A stretch of 64,000 nt of DNA from Paracoccaceae bacterium (GCA_022843025.1 JALHOL010000002.1:62001-126000); one strand, 5' to 3'. Shown: positions 17,559-26,914, counted from the first letter of the stretch. Numbers and translations are program-made. The notes: generated by a model from the letters alone, not told the origin.

Positions 17559-18316
17559 GTCGGATAGGGCCACGGGGCCTGCGAAAACACGCCCCCATCC
17601 ACCCATAGCGTCTGCCCTGTCACGAAATCCGCGGCGGGTGAGCAGAAGAACAGCACGGGTCCTGCAATATCGGCGGGCGTCCCTACCCGCCGCAAGGGCG
17701 TGATCGGGCTCCACGTCCCCGCATAATCCCCCGCCTCTGCCGCCGTCCGCTCGGTTGCAATCGCCCCCGGCGCCACGCAATTCACACGGATGCCATGCGG
17801 CCCCAACTCGCAGGCTGCCGCCTTGGTGAACTGCTCGATCCCGCCTTTCGACGCCGTGTAATCAACCAGTTTCGGGAATGCCACCTTGTTGCAGCCCGAC
17901 CCCAGGTTGATCACCGACCCGCGCACCCCGCCTGCGATCATCAACCGCGCCGCCGCCTGCGTGTTCAGGAAAGTGCCGCGCAGATTGGTCCGCATCACCG
18001 CGTCCCACTGATCCACCCGCAACTCCAGCAGCCCGGCCCAGGTCTGTATCCCGGCATTGTTCACCAGCACCGATGGCGCGCAACCCGCCCAATCGGCCGC
18101 CTGCGCGTGAAACGCCGTCACCGCCGCCTCATCCCCCGCATCCGCCTCCACGCTCAGGCACCGCCGCCCCAGCGCCGCCACCTCAGTCGCCACTTGTGCG
18201 GCCAGATCGGCGCTTCCCAGATGGGTCAGCGCCACATCATGCCCGGCCCCCGCCAGCGCCACCACCAGATGCCGCCCGATGGCCGATGTCCCGGCCGTCA
18301 CCACCGCAAGTGTCAT
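17555..18316 (-). CDS. SDR-family oxidoreductase
   Basis: 253 aa classical short-chain dehydrogenase. The cofactor motif is TAGTSAIGR, an unusual form of TGxxxGIG, with NNAG in LVNNAGIQTW near residue 88. The catalytic tetrad includes YTASKGG near 154 and the tail has the common WVDGGVF. Substrate is not predictable. It overlaps the convergent kinase gene by 4 bp at the 3' end. GGGGGA precedes the start. It is 15 nt downstream of nothing co-directional except the permease that follows, with which it could share a transcript. Confidence 0.87.
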   Translation of the reverse strand: MTLAVVTAGTSAIGRHLVVALAGAGHDVALTHLGSADLAAQVATEVAALGRRCLSVEADAGDEAAVTAFHAQAADWAGCAPSVLVNNAGIQTWAGLLELRVDQWDAVMRTNLRGTFLNTQAAARLMIAGGVRGSVINLGSGCNKVAFPKLVDYTASKGGIEQFTKAAACELGPHGIRVNCVAPGAIATERTAAEAGDYAGTWSPITPLRRVGTPADIAGPVLFFCSPAADFVTGQTLWVDGGVFSQAPWPYPT

Positions 18317-18331
18317 CGCGTCCCCCTACCC

Positions 18332-19159
18332 TTACGCCAGAATATCCCAAACGAACCGCGCGCAGACCGTCAACAGAAACAGCCCGAACCCCGTCTCCAG
18401 CGCCTTCTTCGGCAGCGAATGCGCCAAACGTACCCCCAGCCGCGTCGTCAGCAGCGTCGTCGGGATCGTCAGCGCAAATGTCAGCAGGCTCACATAGCCC
18501 AGCGCATCCGCAGGCAGCCCCGGCTTGCCCCACCCCGCCGCCACATAGCCAATCGCCCCCGGCAACGCGATCAGAATACCCACCGCCGATGCCGTCGAAA
18601 TCGCGCGCCGAATGTCATAGCCATGCAGCGTCAGCACCAGATTGGTGATCGCCCCCCCGCCAATACCCATAAGCGCAGACAATACCCCGATCACCCCGCC
18701 ATAAACGCGCAAAACGCCCCGCCCTGGCAACCCCTCAGCCAGCCGCCAGCCCGCACCGCCCAACAGCAGCTTCGCCGCATTCACCACCGCCACCGCGATG
18801 AACACCAGCTGAAACACCACCGGATCGGCATGGCGCGCGATCACCGATCCCGCCAGCACCCCCAGCACCACAGGCACCGCCCATAGCTTGATCAGGTCCA
18901 TATCCACTGTCCCGCGCAGATAATGCCCCCGCGCGGAATTCAGCGACGTGGGAATGATCACCGCCAGCGACGTGCCCACCGCCATCGGCATCTGCACCGC
19001 CTCCGGGTAATCCAGCACCCGGAACAGCTCAAAGAACACCGGCACCGAAATCGCCCCGCCGCCAATCCCGAACAGCCCCGCCAGCAGCCCGATCGCCGCC
19101 CCCGCCACGATCAGCGCCACGATCACCGGCACCAGCGTCGCAACTTCCATCTCGCCCAT
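18332..19159 (-). CDS. TauE/SafE-family membrane permease
   Basis: 275 aa, start MGEMEVATLVPVIVAL at 19159; upstream in-frame codons to 19504 belong to shadow. About eight TM helices are arranged in two halves. Each half carries the glycine-rich family motif: LAGLFGIGGGAISVPVFF near residue 24 and SALMGIGGGAITNLVL near 165. Family members export sulfite, sulfoacetate or other organic anions. The taurine cluster 9 kb away has its own TauE-like gene, so the substrate here is open. Transcription is opposite to moxR, with its promoter in the 148-bp gap. Confidence 0.85.
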   Translation of the reverse strand: MGEMEVATLVPVIVALIVAGAAIGLLAGLFGIGGGAISVPVFFELFRVLDYPEAVQMPMAVGTSLAVIIPTSLNSARGHYLRGTVDMDLIKLWAVPVVLGVLAGSVIARHADPVVFQLVFIAVAVVNAAKLLLGGAGWRLAEGLPGRGVLRVYGGVIGVLSALMGIGGGAITNLVLTLHGYDIRRAISTASAVGILIALPGAIGYVAAGWGKPGLPADALGYVSLLTFALTIPTTLLTTRLGVRLAHSLPKKALETGFGLFLLTVCARFVWDILA

Positions 19160-19245
19160 CGTCTGCCTTCCCGTCATTTCAGGCGGCCCCGGCCACCCGC
19201 GCCCCGTCTTAGGCCGCACCCCACCCAAGGACAACCGCCCCCGAC

Positions 19246-19273
19246 TTGCCGAATGCGCACAAGGGCCTAGGCT
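19246..19273 (+). promoter_or_regulatory. candidate housekeeping promoter of the MoxR/VWA operon
   Basis: TTGCCG and TAGGCT are separated by 16 nt, and the ATG of the MoxR gene is 34 nt further on. The -10 form matches the TAGACA elements found before the PpiD-like and gltX genes in this window. Confidence 0.4.
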
Positions 19274-19307
19274 AGGATGAACAGCACAGCACAGGATCGC
19301 ACCGCCC

Positions 19308-20426
19308 ATGACCGTGAACACCAGCCCCGTCTCGGCGGGCGAGGCGCTCGCCCTCCTCCGCGCCGCCCATGCCGCGCAGGCCGCAGGCACGCTCACCGCC
19401 TCATGGATGCTCCACGGCCGCCCCGGCATCGGCAAAACCGACATCGTCACCCAACTCGCGGCGGAAACCGGCGCACAACTCTTCGACCTGCGCCTGACGA
19501 CCATCGAACCGCAAGACCTGCGCGGCCTGCCCTTCTATGACCACACCACCCAACGCACCGTCTGGTATCGCCCCGAAGACCTGCCCGATGATCCTGCCCG
19601 CCCCGCGATCCTGTTCCTGGACGAACTCACCGCCGCCGCCCCTACCCTGCAACCCACCGTCTACGGCCTCTTGCAGGAACGCCGCGTCGGTCGCCACCGC
19701 CTGCCCGACAGCTGCTTCATCATCGCCGCCGGCAATGGCATCGACGATGGCGCCATCGCCTATGACATGGGCACCGCCCTGTCCGACCGGCTCATCCATC
19801 TGCAAATCCGGGCCGAGGCGACCGATTGGCTCACCCGCTACGCCGTCCCCCAAAACCTCCACCCCGCTGTCATCACCTTCATCCGAACCCGCCCCGACCT
19901 GCTGGAAACGACCGAAGACAGCATCCGTCGCGGCCTCACCATCGCCTGCACCCCCCGCTCTTGGGCTCGGGTATCGCAGATCATGCAGGCCATCCCCGAC
20001 CGCCGCCTCCGCGACCCCATGATCGCAGGCACCATCGGCGATGCCGCCGCAGCCGAGTTTCTTCTGCTGGCCGAAGAAATCGCCGCCACCGTGCAAGTGG
20101 ACGCCCTGCTCGATGCACCCCGCGCCAAACGCCCCGACCTCTACCCCACCACCATGACCGGCCTCACCGCACTGACCTATGGCCTGATCGGCGCGGCCAA
20201 TGCCGAAACGATGCCACGGGTGATCGAGGTGATGGCAGACCTGCGCCACCTCGCCCGCCTGCGCTCTGACGCCCCCTTCGCCCGCCTCCCGCTGGCCGAA
20301 CTCACCACTCACGGCTTTGAACTCCTCATCCAGAAGGCCCTCACCCAAAACCTGACCGATGCCTTCCGCACCTCCGCCGCCTATGCCGACTACCGCGCCG
20401 AGCGGCAGGCGCAGGGCTTGGAATGA
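19308..20426 (+). CDS. MoxR-type AAA+ ATPase
   Basis: 372 aa. Walker A GRPGIGKT at residues 37-44, Walker B AILFLDELTAA near 98-108, and sensor 1 FIIAAGNGIDD near 140, as in MoxR/RavA-type AAA+ proteins. Such ATPases work with VWA-domain partners as chaperones for metal insertion or complex assembly. The next gene, overlapping by 4 nt (ATGA), encodes exactly such a partner. Cytoplasmic; the client of this pair is unknown. Confidence 0.88.
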   Translation: MTVNTSPVSAGEALALLRAAHAAQAAGTLTASWMLHGRPGIGKTDIVTQLAAETGAQLFDLRLTTIEPQDLRGLPFYDHTTQRTVWYRPEDLPDDPARPAILFLDELTAAAPTLQPTVYGLLQERRVGRHRLPDSCFIIAAGNGIDDGAIAYDMGTALSDRLIHLQIRAEATDWLTRYAVPQNLHPAVITFIRTRPDLLETTEDSIRRGLTIACTPRSWARVSQIMQAIPDRRLRDPMIAGTIGDAAAAEFLLLAEEIAATVQVDALLDAPRAKRPDLYPTTMTGLTALTYGLIGAANAETMPRVIEVMADLRHLARLRSDAPFARLPLAELTTHGFELLIQKALTQNLTDAFRTSAAYADYRAERQAQGLE

Positions 20427-21667
20427 CCCGCCACAGCGCCCGCGCCACCACCGCGCTCCGCGCGCTCAACGAGCACGACCCCGCCATGGCCGCCCTCGCG
20501 CTCTGGTGCGATCACCGCGACCGCGACCACGGCCCCGCGGCGGAAACCACAGGGCAAACGATCCATTACGGCCCCGAGTTTGACACCCTTCCCTGCCACG
20601 AACAGATCGGCACCGCCGCCCATCACATTCTGCACGTGGCCCTGCGCCACTCCCCCCGTCTGGGTGACATGCAGGCCCGCATGGGCGACCGTTTCGATCC
20701 CACCCTCTGGCAAATCGCCGCTGACGCCATCGTCAACGAAACCCTGCTTGCCGCAGGCTACGCCCTGCCGCGCCCCGCGCTCACCCTCACGGGCCTTCTT
20801 TCCGCCGCCCTCGATACCGCGCTGTCCCCGCAACAGGCCCTCGCCCAATGGGACGTGGACCGCCTTTATCATCGCCTGCGCGATGGCAGCGGCAATGGCG
20901 GCGCGTCCGACCGCGCCCATGCCTATGCCCGCGCCCAGAACCACGGCCCCGACCTCAAACCCGATACCGGCCCCTCTGAGACGCCCGAAACCCCCACCGC
21001 CGCCGACTGGCACCGCCACCTCTCCCGCGCGCTGGAAGCAGGCCGCCTCGCAGGCCGTGGCATCGGCGCAGCAGGCCTGCGCCTTGCCGACATCCCTACC
21101 CCCCAAACACCGTGGGAGGTGATCCTGCGCCGCCTTCTCACCCGCGCCACGCTGGAACGGCCCGAACCCACCCACCGCCGCCCGGCCCGCGCATGGATCG
21201 CCACCATGGCGCAGGCGCAGATGGACAACCGCCCGGAACCCGCCTTTCAGCCCGCCATGGCCCACCACAACCCCGCCCCCCGCGTTGTGATCGCACTGGA
21301 TACCTCATCCTCCATCACCGACGACGCCCTGTCGCTCCTGATGGCCGAAGTCACCGGGATCGCCCGCCGCACCCGCGCCGAGCTTCACCTCATCCCCTTC
21401 GACGATACTCCTGCCACGCCCCTGCGGCTTGACCCCGCATCATGGGCCGCGCAACTTCGCGCCCTCGCCCCTCCACGCGGCGGCGGCACAGACTTCGCCC
21501 CCGCTTTCACGGCAGCGGCGCAACTTCACCCTTCGATCCTGATTGTCCTGACGGACCTTGAGGCACCTCTGCCCCCACCGCCGCGCTTCCCGGTGATCTG
21601 GGCCGTCCCCGATGCCCGCAACGCCCCGCAACCCGCATGGGGAACACTGCTCGACCTCTCCGCCTAA
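20423..21667 (+). CDS. DUF2201-like putative metallopeptidase / VWA-domain partner of MoxR
   Basis: 414 aa. The N-terminal part has a histidine-rich helix EQIGTAAHHILHVALRH near residues 60-76, recalling DUF2201 metallopeptidase-like domains; it is a variant of HExxH, so peptidase activity is uncertain. The C-terminal VWA-like domain has the MIDAS motif ALDTSSS near 290 and LTDLEAP near 375. Coupled to the MoxR-type ATPase by a 4-nt overlap. The MIDAS site probably binds Mg2+ and a client protein. Confidence 0.82.
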   Translation: MTRHSARATTALRALNEHDPAMAALALWCDHRDRDHGPAAETTGQTIHYGPEFDTLPCHEQIGTAAHHILHVALRHSPRLGDMQARMGDRFDPTLWQIAADAIVNETLLAAGYALPRPALTLTGLLSAALDTALSPQQALAQWDVDRLYHRLRDGSGNGGASDRAHAYARAQNHGPDLKPDTGPSETPETPTAADWHRHLSRALEAGRLAGRGIGAAGLRLADIPTPQTPWEVILRRLLTRATLERPEPTHRRPARAWIATMAQAQMDNRPEPAFQPAMAHHNPAPRVVIALDTSSSITDDALSLLMAEVTGIARRTRAELHLIPFDDTPATPLRLDPASWAAQLRALAPPRGGGTDFAPAFTAAAQLHPSILIVLTDLEAPLPPPPRFPVIWAVPDARNAPQPAWGTLLDLSA

Positions 21668-21674
21668 CCCAACG

Positions 21675-22373
21675 CTAGTCGATCAGCGCCGCCAACCGCG
21701 CATGGGCCGACACGCCCCGCACATCAAAGGCAACGTCCCGCAAACAGTCATTCGACGCCAGATTGATCCGCAACATGTCCCGCTCGGAAAACTCGGCATC
21801 GAACAGCCCCGCCAGCAAGCCCCGCTCCGCCTCTGACAGGCGCAGCACCTCAGGCCCCGATTTTGGCCCCGCCTCGCTCTGTACGGAAACCAGCGTGAGG
21901 GGCGGCATCCGCCACAGTTCCGATTGCTCCACCACCAGATGCAGCCGCCCCTCGGCCAACCCTCGCCCCGCCGCGATCTTTGACAAGATCGCCACCGCCC
22001 GCACGCGCAGCAGATCCATGCCCCGCTCCACCTCTGCCGTCGTGGCCAGCGCCTTCGCCCCCGCCCGCGACAACCGCAGCACCTTGGATTCAAAGAAATA
22101 AATGACAATCAGCATCGGCAACGGCGCCTGTGCAATCGCCAGCGCATAGCGCGGAAACATCACCGCCCCCAGCAGGAACGGCACCAACGCCAACAGATAG
22201 CGCAGCACTTCCATCTCAAATATCAGCCGGAGCCACAGGCCCATCCCCGCCTCGCGGCGCGGAAAGATCATTACCCGCCCAAAGACACGCCGCGGCACCT
22301 GCCGCATCTCCAGCACATGGGGATTCCAGATCGTCTCAGGGGTCAGGATGAACACAAGCGCGGGCCTCCGCAC
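21675..22373 (-). CDS. hypothetical protein with two central TM segments
   Basis: 232 aa. After about 45 polar residues come two hydrophobic segments (LRYLLALVPFLLGAVMF and QAPLPMLIVIYFF, residues about 57-95). A soluble C-terminal domain of about 130 residues follows (GMDLLRVRAVAILSKIAAG, LHLVVEQSELWRMP). An internal ATG at about residue 23 (MRQVPRRV) is an alternative start. I do not recognise a family. It starts 34 nt after the soeC stop, so it may be the tail of the sulfite-oxidation operon. Confidence 0.65.
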   Translation of the reverse strand: MRRPALVFILTPETIWNPHVLEMRQVPRRVFGRVMIFPRREAGMGLWLRLIFEMEVLRYLLALVPFLLGAVMFPRYALAIAQAPLPMLIVIYFFESKVLRLSRAGAKALATTAEVERGMDLLRVRAVAILSKIAAGRGLAEGRLHLVVEQSELWRMPPLTLVSVQSEAGPKSGPEVLRLSEAERGLLAGLFDAEFSERDMLRINLASNDCLRDVAFDVRGVSAHARLAALID

Positions 22374-22407
22374 GCCAAACTAAGCCAACGCCCGCCGGAT
22401 ACCACCC

Positions 22408-23274
22408 CTATCGCTTGCCGTAATACAGCCCCACCACATGCTCGGCCTCGGCAAAGAACAGCCAGCGCTGCGCCAGCGCGCCCAGCAGATGCGTCGCCAC
22501 CGCCACACCCACCGCCATCATCCCCGGCAGATAGGCCAGCGCCATCGCGGGCAGCAGCACGGAAAACACCATGGCGATCATCCGCACCCGGTCTGCATGT
22601 TTCCGGCCCACCACATAGATCATCTCGCGCAGCAGGTAATTTCCGCCCGTATGCGGTTGCTCGAACACCGATACTGCGCCAATCCCGCCCAACCCCGTCG
22701 CGCTTTCCATCGTCGCGCCCACCCGCGCAAAGGCCCGCGCCCCGAAATGCCAGTGCAGCGCCATCGCCACCCCCAAAAGGCACAGCATCACCAGCGCCAG
22801 ATGCCGGATCCCCCCCAGCACCAGCCCGCCCGCCACCGCATAGGCCATGAACACCAAAGGCACCGTCCAGTGATGCCAACGCGGCACCGCCCGGATCTGC
22901 GCATAGATCATCGACGTGCAAAGAACCGTCACCCCGGCCCCCACCGCCCCCGCAATCCCGAACGCGCGGCCCCAATCAAACCCCAGCAGATCCGCCAAAG
23001 CCTGCGGCGCAAACAGCAGCAGCGTCACCACCGACGCCCATGCCTCCCGCGATAGCCAGCTGGTCCGCCACTGCGTAAACGCCAACAGCGCCCGCTGCGG
23101 ATTGCCAAGGTGAAAGGCAGATGCCACCAGCCCCGCCACGGCCAAGCCATAGCCGATCCCCCACAGGAAGAACGCCGCCGCCCCCGACGCGCCAAAAATC
23201 CCCAGCAGCGCCAGAAACCCGAACCCCATCCCCGACAGAACAGTAAAGACAATAACGGAAGGAGCCGGATTCAT
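22408..23274 (-). CDS. soeC: membrane anchor subunit of sulfite dehydrogenase (SoeC; DmsC family)
   Basis: 288 aa with about eight TM helices. DmsC-type anchor: starts MNPAPSVIVFTVLSGMGFG, has SAFHLGNPQRALLAFTQWRTSWLSREA near residue 55 (given here in part) and ends with GLYYGKR. It would bind quinone and take electrons from SoeB. Its start directly abuts the soeB stop (0 nt). The dmsABC and psrABC families look alike; the sulfite role rests on the operon with xsc, tauE-like and ackA. Confidence 0.85.
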   Translation of the reverse strand: MNPAPSVIVFTVLSGMGFGFLALLGIFGASGAAAFFLWGIGYGLAVAGLVASAFHLGNPQRALLAFTQWRTSWLSREAWASVVTLLLFAPQALADLLGFDWGRAFGIAGAVGAGVTVLCTSMIYAQIRAVPRWHHWTVPLVFMAYAVAGGLVLGGIRHLALVMLCLLGVAMALHWHFGARAFARVGATMESATGLGGIGAVSVFEQPHTGGNYLLREMIYVVGRKHADRVRMIAMVFSVLLPAMALAYLPGMMAVGVAVATHLLGALAQRWLFFAEAEHVVGLYYGKR

Positions 23275-24012
23275 TCACATCTTCCCCAGCACACGATCCA
23301 GCCACCCGGCAAAGCCGTTGGCCTGAATATCCAAAAGCGGCGCCAGCAAACTCGCCTCCTGCGGCCGGTCCTTCTTGCGCGGCGGCAGATAGCGGTTTAC
23401 GGGCTTCGTCCCCATCTCGGGCATCAGGGCAAACCCCTCCCGCTCTGCCACCAAACGGCTCACATCACTGTCCGGATCGGACAGATCCCCGAAATGCCGC
23501 GCGCCCGTTGGGCAGGTCCGCACACAGGCAGGTTCGCGGTCCTCTTCGGGCAGGTTCTCGTTATAGATGCGGTCCACACACAGCGTGCATTTCTTCATCA
23601 CCCCCGCCGCGGCATCCATCTCCCGCGCCCCATAAGGGCAGGCCCAGGCACAGAGGCCACAGCCGATGCAGGCATCCTCATTGACCAGAACGATCCCATC
23701 CTCGGCCCGTTTGTAACTCGCCCCCGTCGGGCAGACCGTCACACAGGGCGCATCTTCGCAATGCAGGCAGGATCGCGGAAAGTTCACGATTTGCGCCGCG
23801 CTATCAACAGGTTGCACCGCATAGCTGTGAACCCGGTTCAAGAACGTCCCCGACGGATGCGCACCATAAGGCTCCTGATCCGACAAAGGCGCGCCATAGC
23901 CCTGATCATTCCACCCCTTGCAGGCCGTCACGCAGGCATGACAGCCCACGCAGGTATCAAGGTCGATCACCAACCCCAGCGTCTTCTCCGTCGCTCCCGG
24001 AAGCGCCGTCAT
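23275..24012 (-). CDS. soeB: four-cluster ferredoxin subunit of sulfite dehydrogenase (SoeB)
   Basis: 245 aa. Four 4Fe-4S cysteine sets are readable: CVGCHACVTACK near residue 18, CLHCEDAPCVTVCP near 80, CIGCGLCAWACPYG near 115 and CTLCVDRIY with CVRTCPTGARHFG near 140-175. It passes electrons from the molybdenum subunit to the membrane anchor. No Tat signal, consistent with a cytoplasm-facing SoeABC. The gene follows soeA after a 130-nt hairpin array. Confidence 0.9.
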   Translation of the reverse strand: MTALPGATEKTLGLVIDLDTCVGCHACVTACKGWNDQGYGAPLSDQEPYGAHPSGTFLNRVHSYAVQPVDSAAQIVNFPRSCLHCEDAPCVTVCPTGASYKRAEDGIVLVNEDACIGCGLCAWACPYGAREMDAAAGVMKKCTLCVDRIYNENLPEEDREPACVRTCPTGARHFGDLSDPDSDVSRLVAEREGFALMPEMGTKPVNRYLPPRKKDRPQEASLLAPLLDIQANGFAGWLDRVLGKM

Positions 24013-24021
24013 GCCCAGCCC

Positions 24022-24137
24022 CCGTTTTCTGACGCAGAAAACGGCGCGGAATTTGACGCAAATTCCGAAAGCGGACCCATGGTCCGCTCCCCGAATTCTG
24101 TGTCAGAATTCGACGCGAAAACTGCGTCAGTTTTCGC
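24022..24137. repeat. array of five perfect hairpins between soeA and soeB
   Basis: Five perfect inverted repeats fill 116 nt. They are 24022-24044 (9-bp stem, loop GACGC), 24047-24067 (8 bp, GACGC), 24070-24088 (8 bp, loop CAT), 24092-24112 (8 bp, loop GTGTC) and 24115-24137 (9 bp, loop GCGTC). Stems differ in sequence but each arm matches its partner exactly. The first two loops are the reverse complement of the last one, making the array quasi-symmetric about the central hairpin. It begins 5 nt after the soeA stop on the minus strand. Confidence 0.9.
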
Positions 24138-24142
24138 CCCCC

Positions 24143-26914
24143 TCATACCCGCGCCCTCCCCTTCGGCACCACGCGCGGCAGCACGTCAAACTCCGGCTCC
24201 GCCCGTTCCCGCGCGCCCACACGCGCCACCCGCACGCGCAGATCGAACCACGCCGCCTGCCCCGTCACCGGGTCGGAATTCGACACCCGCCCCGCCCCCG
24301 GCAGCACTTCGGAAATCAGGTGGTTTAACAAGAAACCCTCCACCGCCTCCGGCGCGCCCTGATCCAGAGCCCAGGCCCCCTTGCGCTTGCCAATCGCATT
24401 CCAGGTCCACACGGTATCGGGGTTCAGCGCCGCCATATGCGCCACCGGCACCACAATCTCGCCCGTGGGCGATGTCACCCGCGCATAGTCGCCTTCCGCA
24501 AACCCCTCCGCCTCCCAGATCTTGGTCGGCAGGTAGAGGTAGTTCTTCCCGTGAATCTGCCGCAGCCACGCATTCTGCGACCCCCAGCTATGATACATCG
24601 CCATCGGCCGCTGGGTGATCGCATGCACCGGGAACTCTGCCCCGGCCTCATCCCCAAACGGCGGATACCAGACCGGCAAAGGGTCCATCGCCAGCTTTAA
24701 CCGCTCGCGCAAATGATCCGGCGGCTGAATGAACCCCTGCCCTTCGGCGGCCAGCTGGAACTTCCGCATGGGCTCCGACCAGATCGAAAACAGATAGGGC
24801 TGCGGCGATTCAAAGAAGGATGTCGCCACCGCCCAATCCTGATAGGCCGCATTCCACGGTTTGTAATACTGCGCGCCCTCCGGCACATGCGCCTGATAGA
24901 ATCCACCATTCTCGATATAGCGCGTCAGTTGTTCCGGGTTCGCCTCGCCCCGCCCCTCGGCGCCCCCATCCGCCCCGCGAAACCCCATAAGCGGCCCCAC
25001 GCCGGGCCTGCGGATATGGTTCACGATGTAATCGGCATAATCCTTGAATTTCGGGCTGCCATCTTCCTTGACCATCCCCGGCAGGCCCAACCGCGCCCCA
25101 AGGTCCAGCAGCACCGACTGGAACCCCCGCACATCCCGGTCCGCCTCCACCACCGGCCAGCGGATCGCATCCCCCGCCGCATCCGGCTCACTGATGGGCC
25201 GATCCAGCAAGCTGATACAGTCATGCCGCTCTAGATAGGTCGTATCCGGCAGGATCAGATCAGCATAGGCCACCATCTCGGACGCATAGGCATCGCTATA
25301 GATGATGCGCGGGATGACATATTCCCCGCTCTCATCTTTATCCGTCAGCATCTCCATCACGCGCGCCGAATTCATAGACGAATTCCACGCCATGTTGGCC
25401 ATATACAGAAACAGCACATCCACCTTGTAGGGATCGCCCGCATGGGCGTTGGGGATGACCATATGCATCAACCCATGCGCGCTGAACGGGTTCTCCCAGG
25501 TAAACGCCTTGTCGATCCGCCAGGGCGTGCCGTCCTCTTTCAGCGCAAGGTTCTCCGGCCCCCGCACATAACCCAGATGCGGCCCGCTCAAGGGCTTGCC
25601 CGGTGCCGCTACGAAATGCGGGGTGGGATGCGCCTCCACGGGCTTGGGATAGGGCGGCTTCAGCCGATACCCGCCGGGAACCTCCACCGTGCCCAGCAAA
25701 ATCTGCAACAGATGCAGCGCCCGCGCTGTCTGGAACCCGTTGGAATGCGCCGAAATCCCCCGCATCGCATGGAAAGACACAGGCCGCCCCTGCATCGCCT
25801 CATGCCGGTCCCCGCGAAAATCCGTCCAGGCGATCGGCAGCTCAAAGGCCTCATCGAACGCCACCCGCGCCAGCTCCGCCGCCAGCCCCCGGATGCGCGC
25901 CGCGTCAATCCCCACCCGATCCGCCACCGCCTCGGGCGCGAACTCCTCGCCCAGATACCGCTCTGCCATGTGCTGGAACACCGTCCGGTGCCCCTGCCAC
26001 ACAGCCCCCAAATCCGGCTGCACCCCCGCCCCGTCCCAAGGCGCGGGCATCCCCGTGCGGCGATCAATCACAAAGGGCTGGCTTTCGGCATTCTTCAGGA
26101 TCAGGCCCTTTTCCGGCCCCTCCGCCTTATTCACCAACAAGGGCGCATTGGTCCAACGCGCCAGATAGTCCAGATCAATCTTCCCCGCCGCCAGCAGGCA
26201 ATGGATCAGCGACAGGATCAACAGCCCATCCGTGCCGGGAGTGATCCCGAACCACTCATCTGCCACGGCGTTATAGCCCGTGCGCACCGGGTTCACCCCC
26301 ACCACCCGCGCGCCGCGCTCCTTCAGCTTGCCGATCCCGATCTTGATCGGATTGCTGTCATGGTCCTCGGCCACGCCAAACAGCACGAACAGCTTTGTAT
26401 GCGCCCAGTCGGGCTGGCCGAACTCCCAGAACGCCCCGCCAATGGTGTAGATCCCCGCCGCCGCCATGTTGACAGAACAGAACCCGCCATGCGCGGCATA
26501 GTTGGGCGTGCCAAACTGCTGCGCCCACCATCCTGTGAATGACTGCGATTGATCCCGCCCGGTGAAAAACGCCAGCTTCTCGGGTGCTTCCTCCCGCAGC
26601 GGCTTCATCCAGGATACCGCCGTCTCAAGCGCCTCTTCCCAGGAAATCTCCTCGAACGCCCCCGATCCGCGCGGCCCCACCCGCCGCAGCGGCGCGCGCA
26701 GACGGCTCGGCGCGGTCACCTGCATGATGCCGCTCGCCCCCTTGGCACACAGCACCCCCTTGTTCACCGGATGGTCGCGGTTGCCCTCGATATAGGTGAC
26801 CTTCCCGCTGGTCATATGCACATTGATCCCGCAGCGGCAGGCGCACATGTAACAGGTGGTCTTGCGCACCTCATCCGACACCTTCGGCGACGTATCGACC
26901 CGCGGCTGTCCCAT
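24143..26914 (-). CDS. soeA: molybdopterin subunit of sulfite dehydrogenase (quinone) (SoeA)
   Basis: 923 aa DMSO-reductase-family catalytic subunit. The N-terminal 4Fe-4S motif is CYMCACRCGINV near residue 20, with the fourth cysteine in GVLCAKG. Further features are VIPNAHAGDPYKVDVLF and LPDTTYLERHD in the Mo-bisMGD domains and a C-terminal dinucleotide-binding domain. The ATG at 26914 follows GGGGAGGCGTG and overlaps the ackA stop as TGATG; the GTG before it is not needed. No Tat signal. SoeABC oxidises cytoplasmic sulfite to sulfate and reduces quinone. Phsabc/Psr-like alternatives are made unlikely by the taurine context. Confidence 0.88.
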   Translation of the reverse strand: MGQPRVDTSPKVSDEVRKTTCYMCACRCGINVHMTSGKVTYIEGNRDHPVNKGVLCAKGASGIMQVTAPSRLRAPLRRVGPRGSGAFEEISWEEALETAVSWMKPLREEAPEKLAFFTGRDQSQSFTGWWAQQFGTPNYAAHGGFCSVNMAAAGIYTIGGAFWEFGQPDWAHTKLFVLFGVAEDHDSNPIKIGIGKLKERGARVVGVNPVRTGYNAVADEWFGITPGTDGLLILSLIHCLLAAGKIDLDYLARWTNAPLLVNKAEGPEKGLILKNAESQPFVIDRRTGMPAPWDGAGVQPDLGAVWQGHRTVFQHMAERYLGEEFAPEAVADRVGIDAARIRGLAAELARVAFDEAFELPIAWTDFRGDRHEAMQGRPVSFHAMRGISAHSNGFQTARALHLLQILLGTVEVPGGYRLKPPYPKPVEAHPTPHFVAAPGKPLSGPHLGYVRGPENLALKEDGTPWRIDKAFTWENPFSAHGLMHMVIPNAHAGDPYKVDVLFLYMANMAWNSSMNSARVMEMLTDKDESGEYVIPRIIYSDAYASEMVAYADLILPDTTYLERHDCISLLDRPISEPDAAGDAIRWPVVEADRDVRGFQSVLLDLGARLGLPGMVKEDGSPKFKDYADYIVNHIRRPGVGPLMGFRGADGGAEGRGEANPEQLTRYIENGGFYQAHVPEGAQYYKPWNAAYQDWAVATSFFESPQPYLFSIWSEPMRKFQLAAEGQGFIQPPDHLRERLKLAMDPLPVWYPPFGDEAGAEFPVHAITQRPMAMYHSWGSQNAWLRQIHGKNYLYLPTKIWEAEGFAEGDYARVTSPTGEIVVPVAHMAALNPDTVWTWNAIGKRKGAWALDQGAPEAVEGFLLNHLISEVLPGAGRVSNSDPVTGQAAWFDLRVRVARVGARERAEPEFDVLPRVVPKGRARV

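Noticed and set aside
18332-19504. 390-aa reading of the TauE/SafE permease
   Set aside because: The first 115 residues are polar and unlike the family; MGEMEVATL starts directly before the first TM helix.
24022-24137. CRISPR array
   Set aside because: Repeated units are palindromes with differing stems and no regular unique spacers; no cas genes.
24022-24137. intrinsic terminator of soeA
   Set aside because: No T-tract follows any hairpin and soeB-soeC continue in the same direction.
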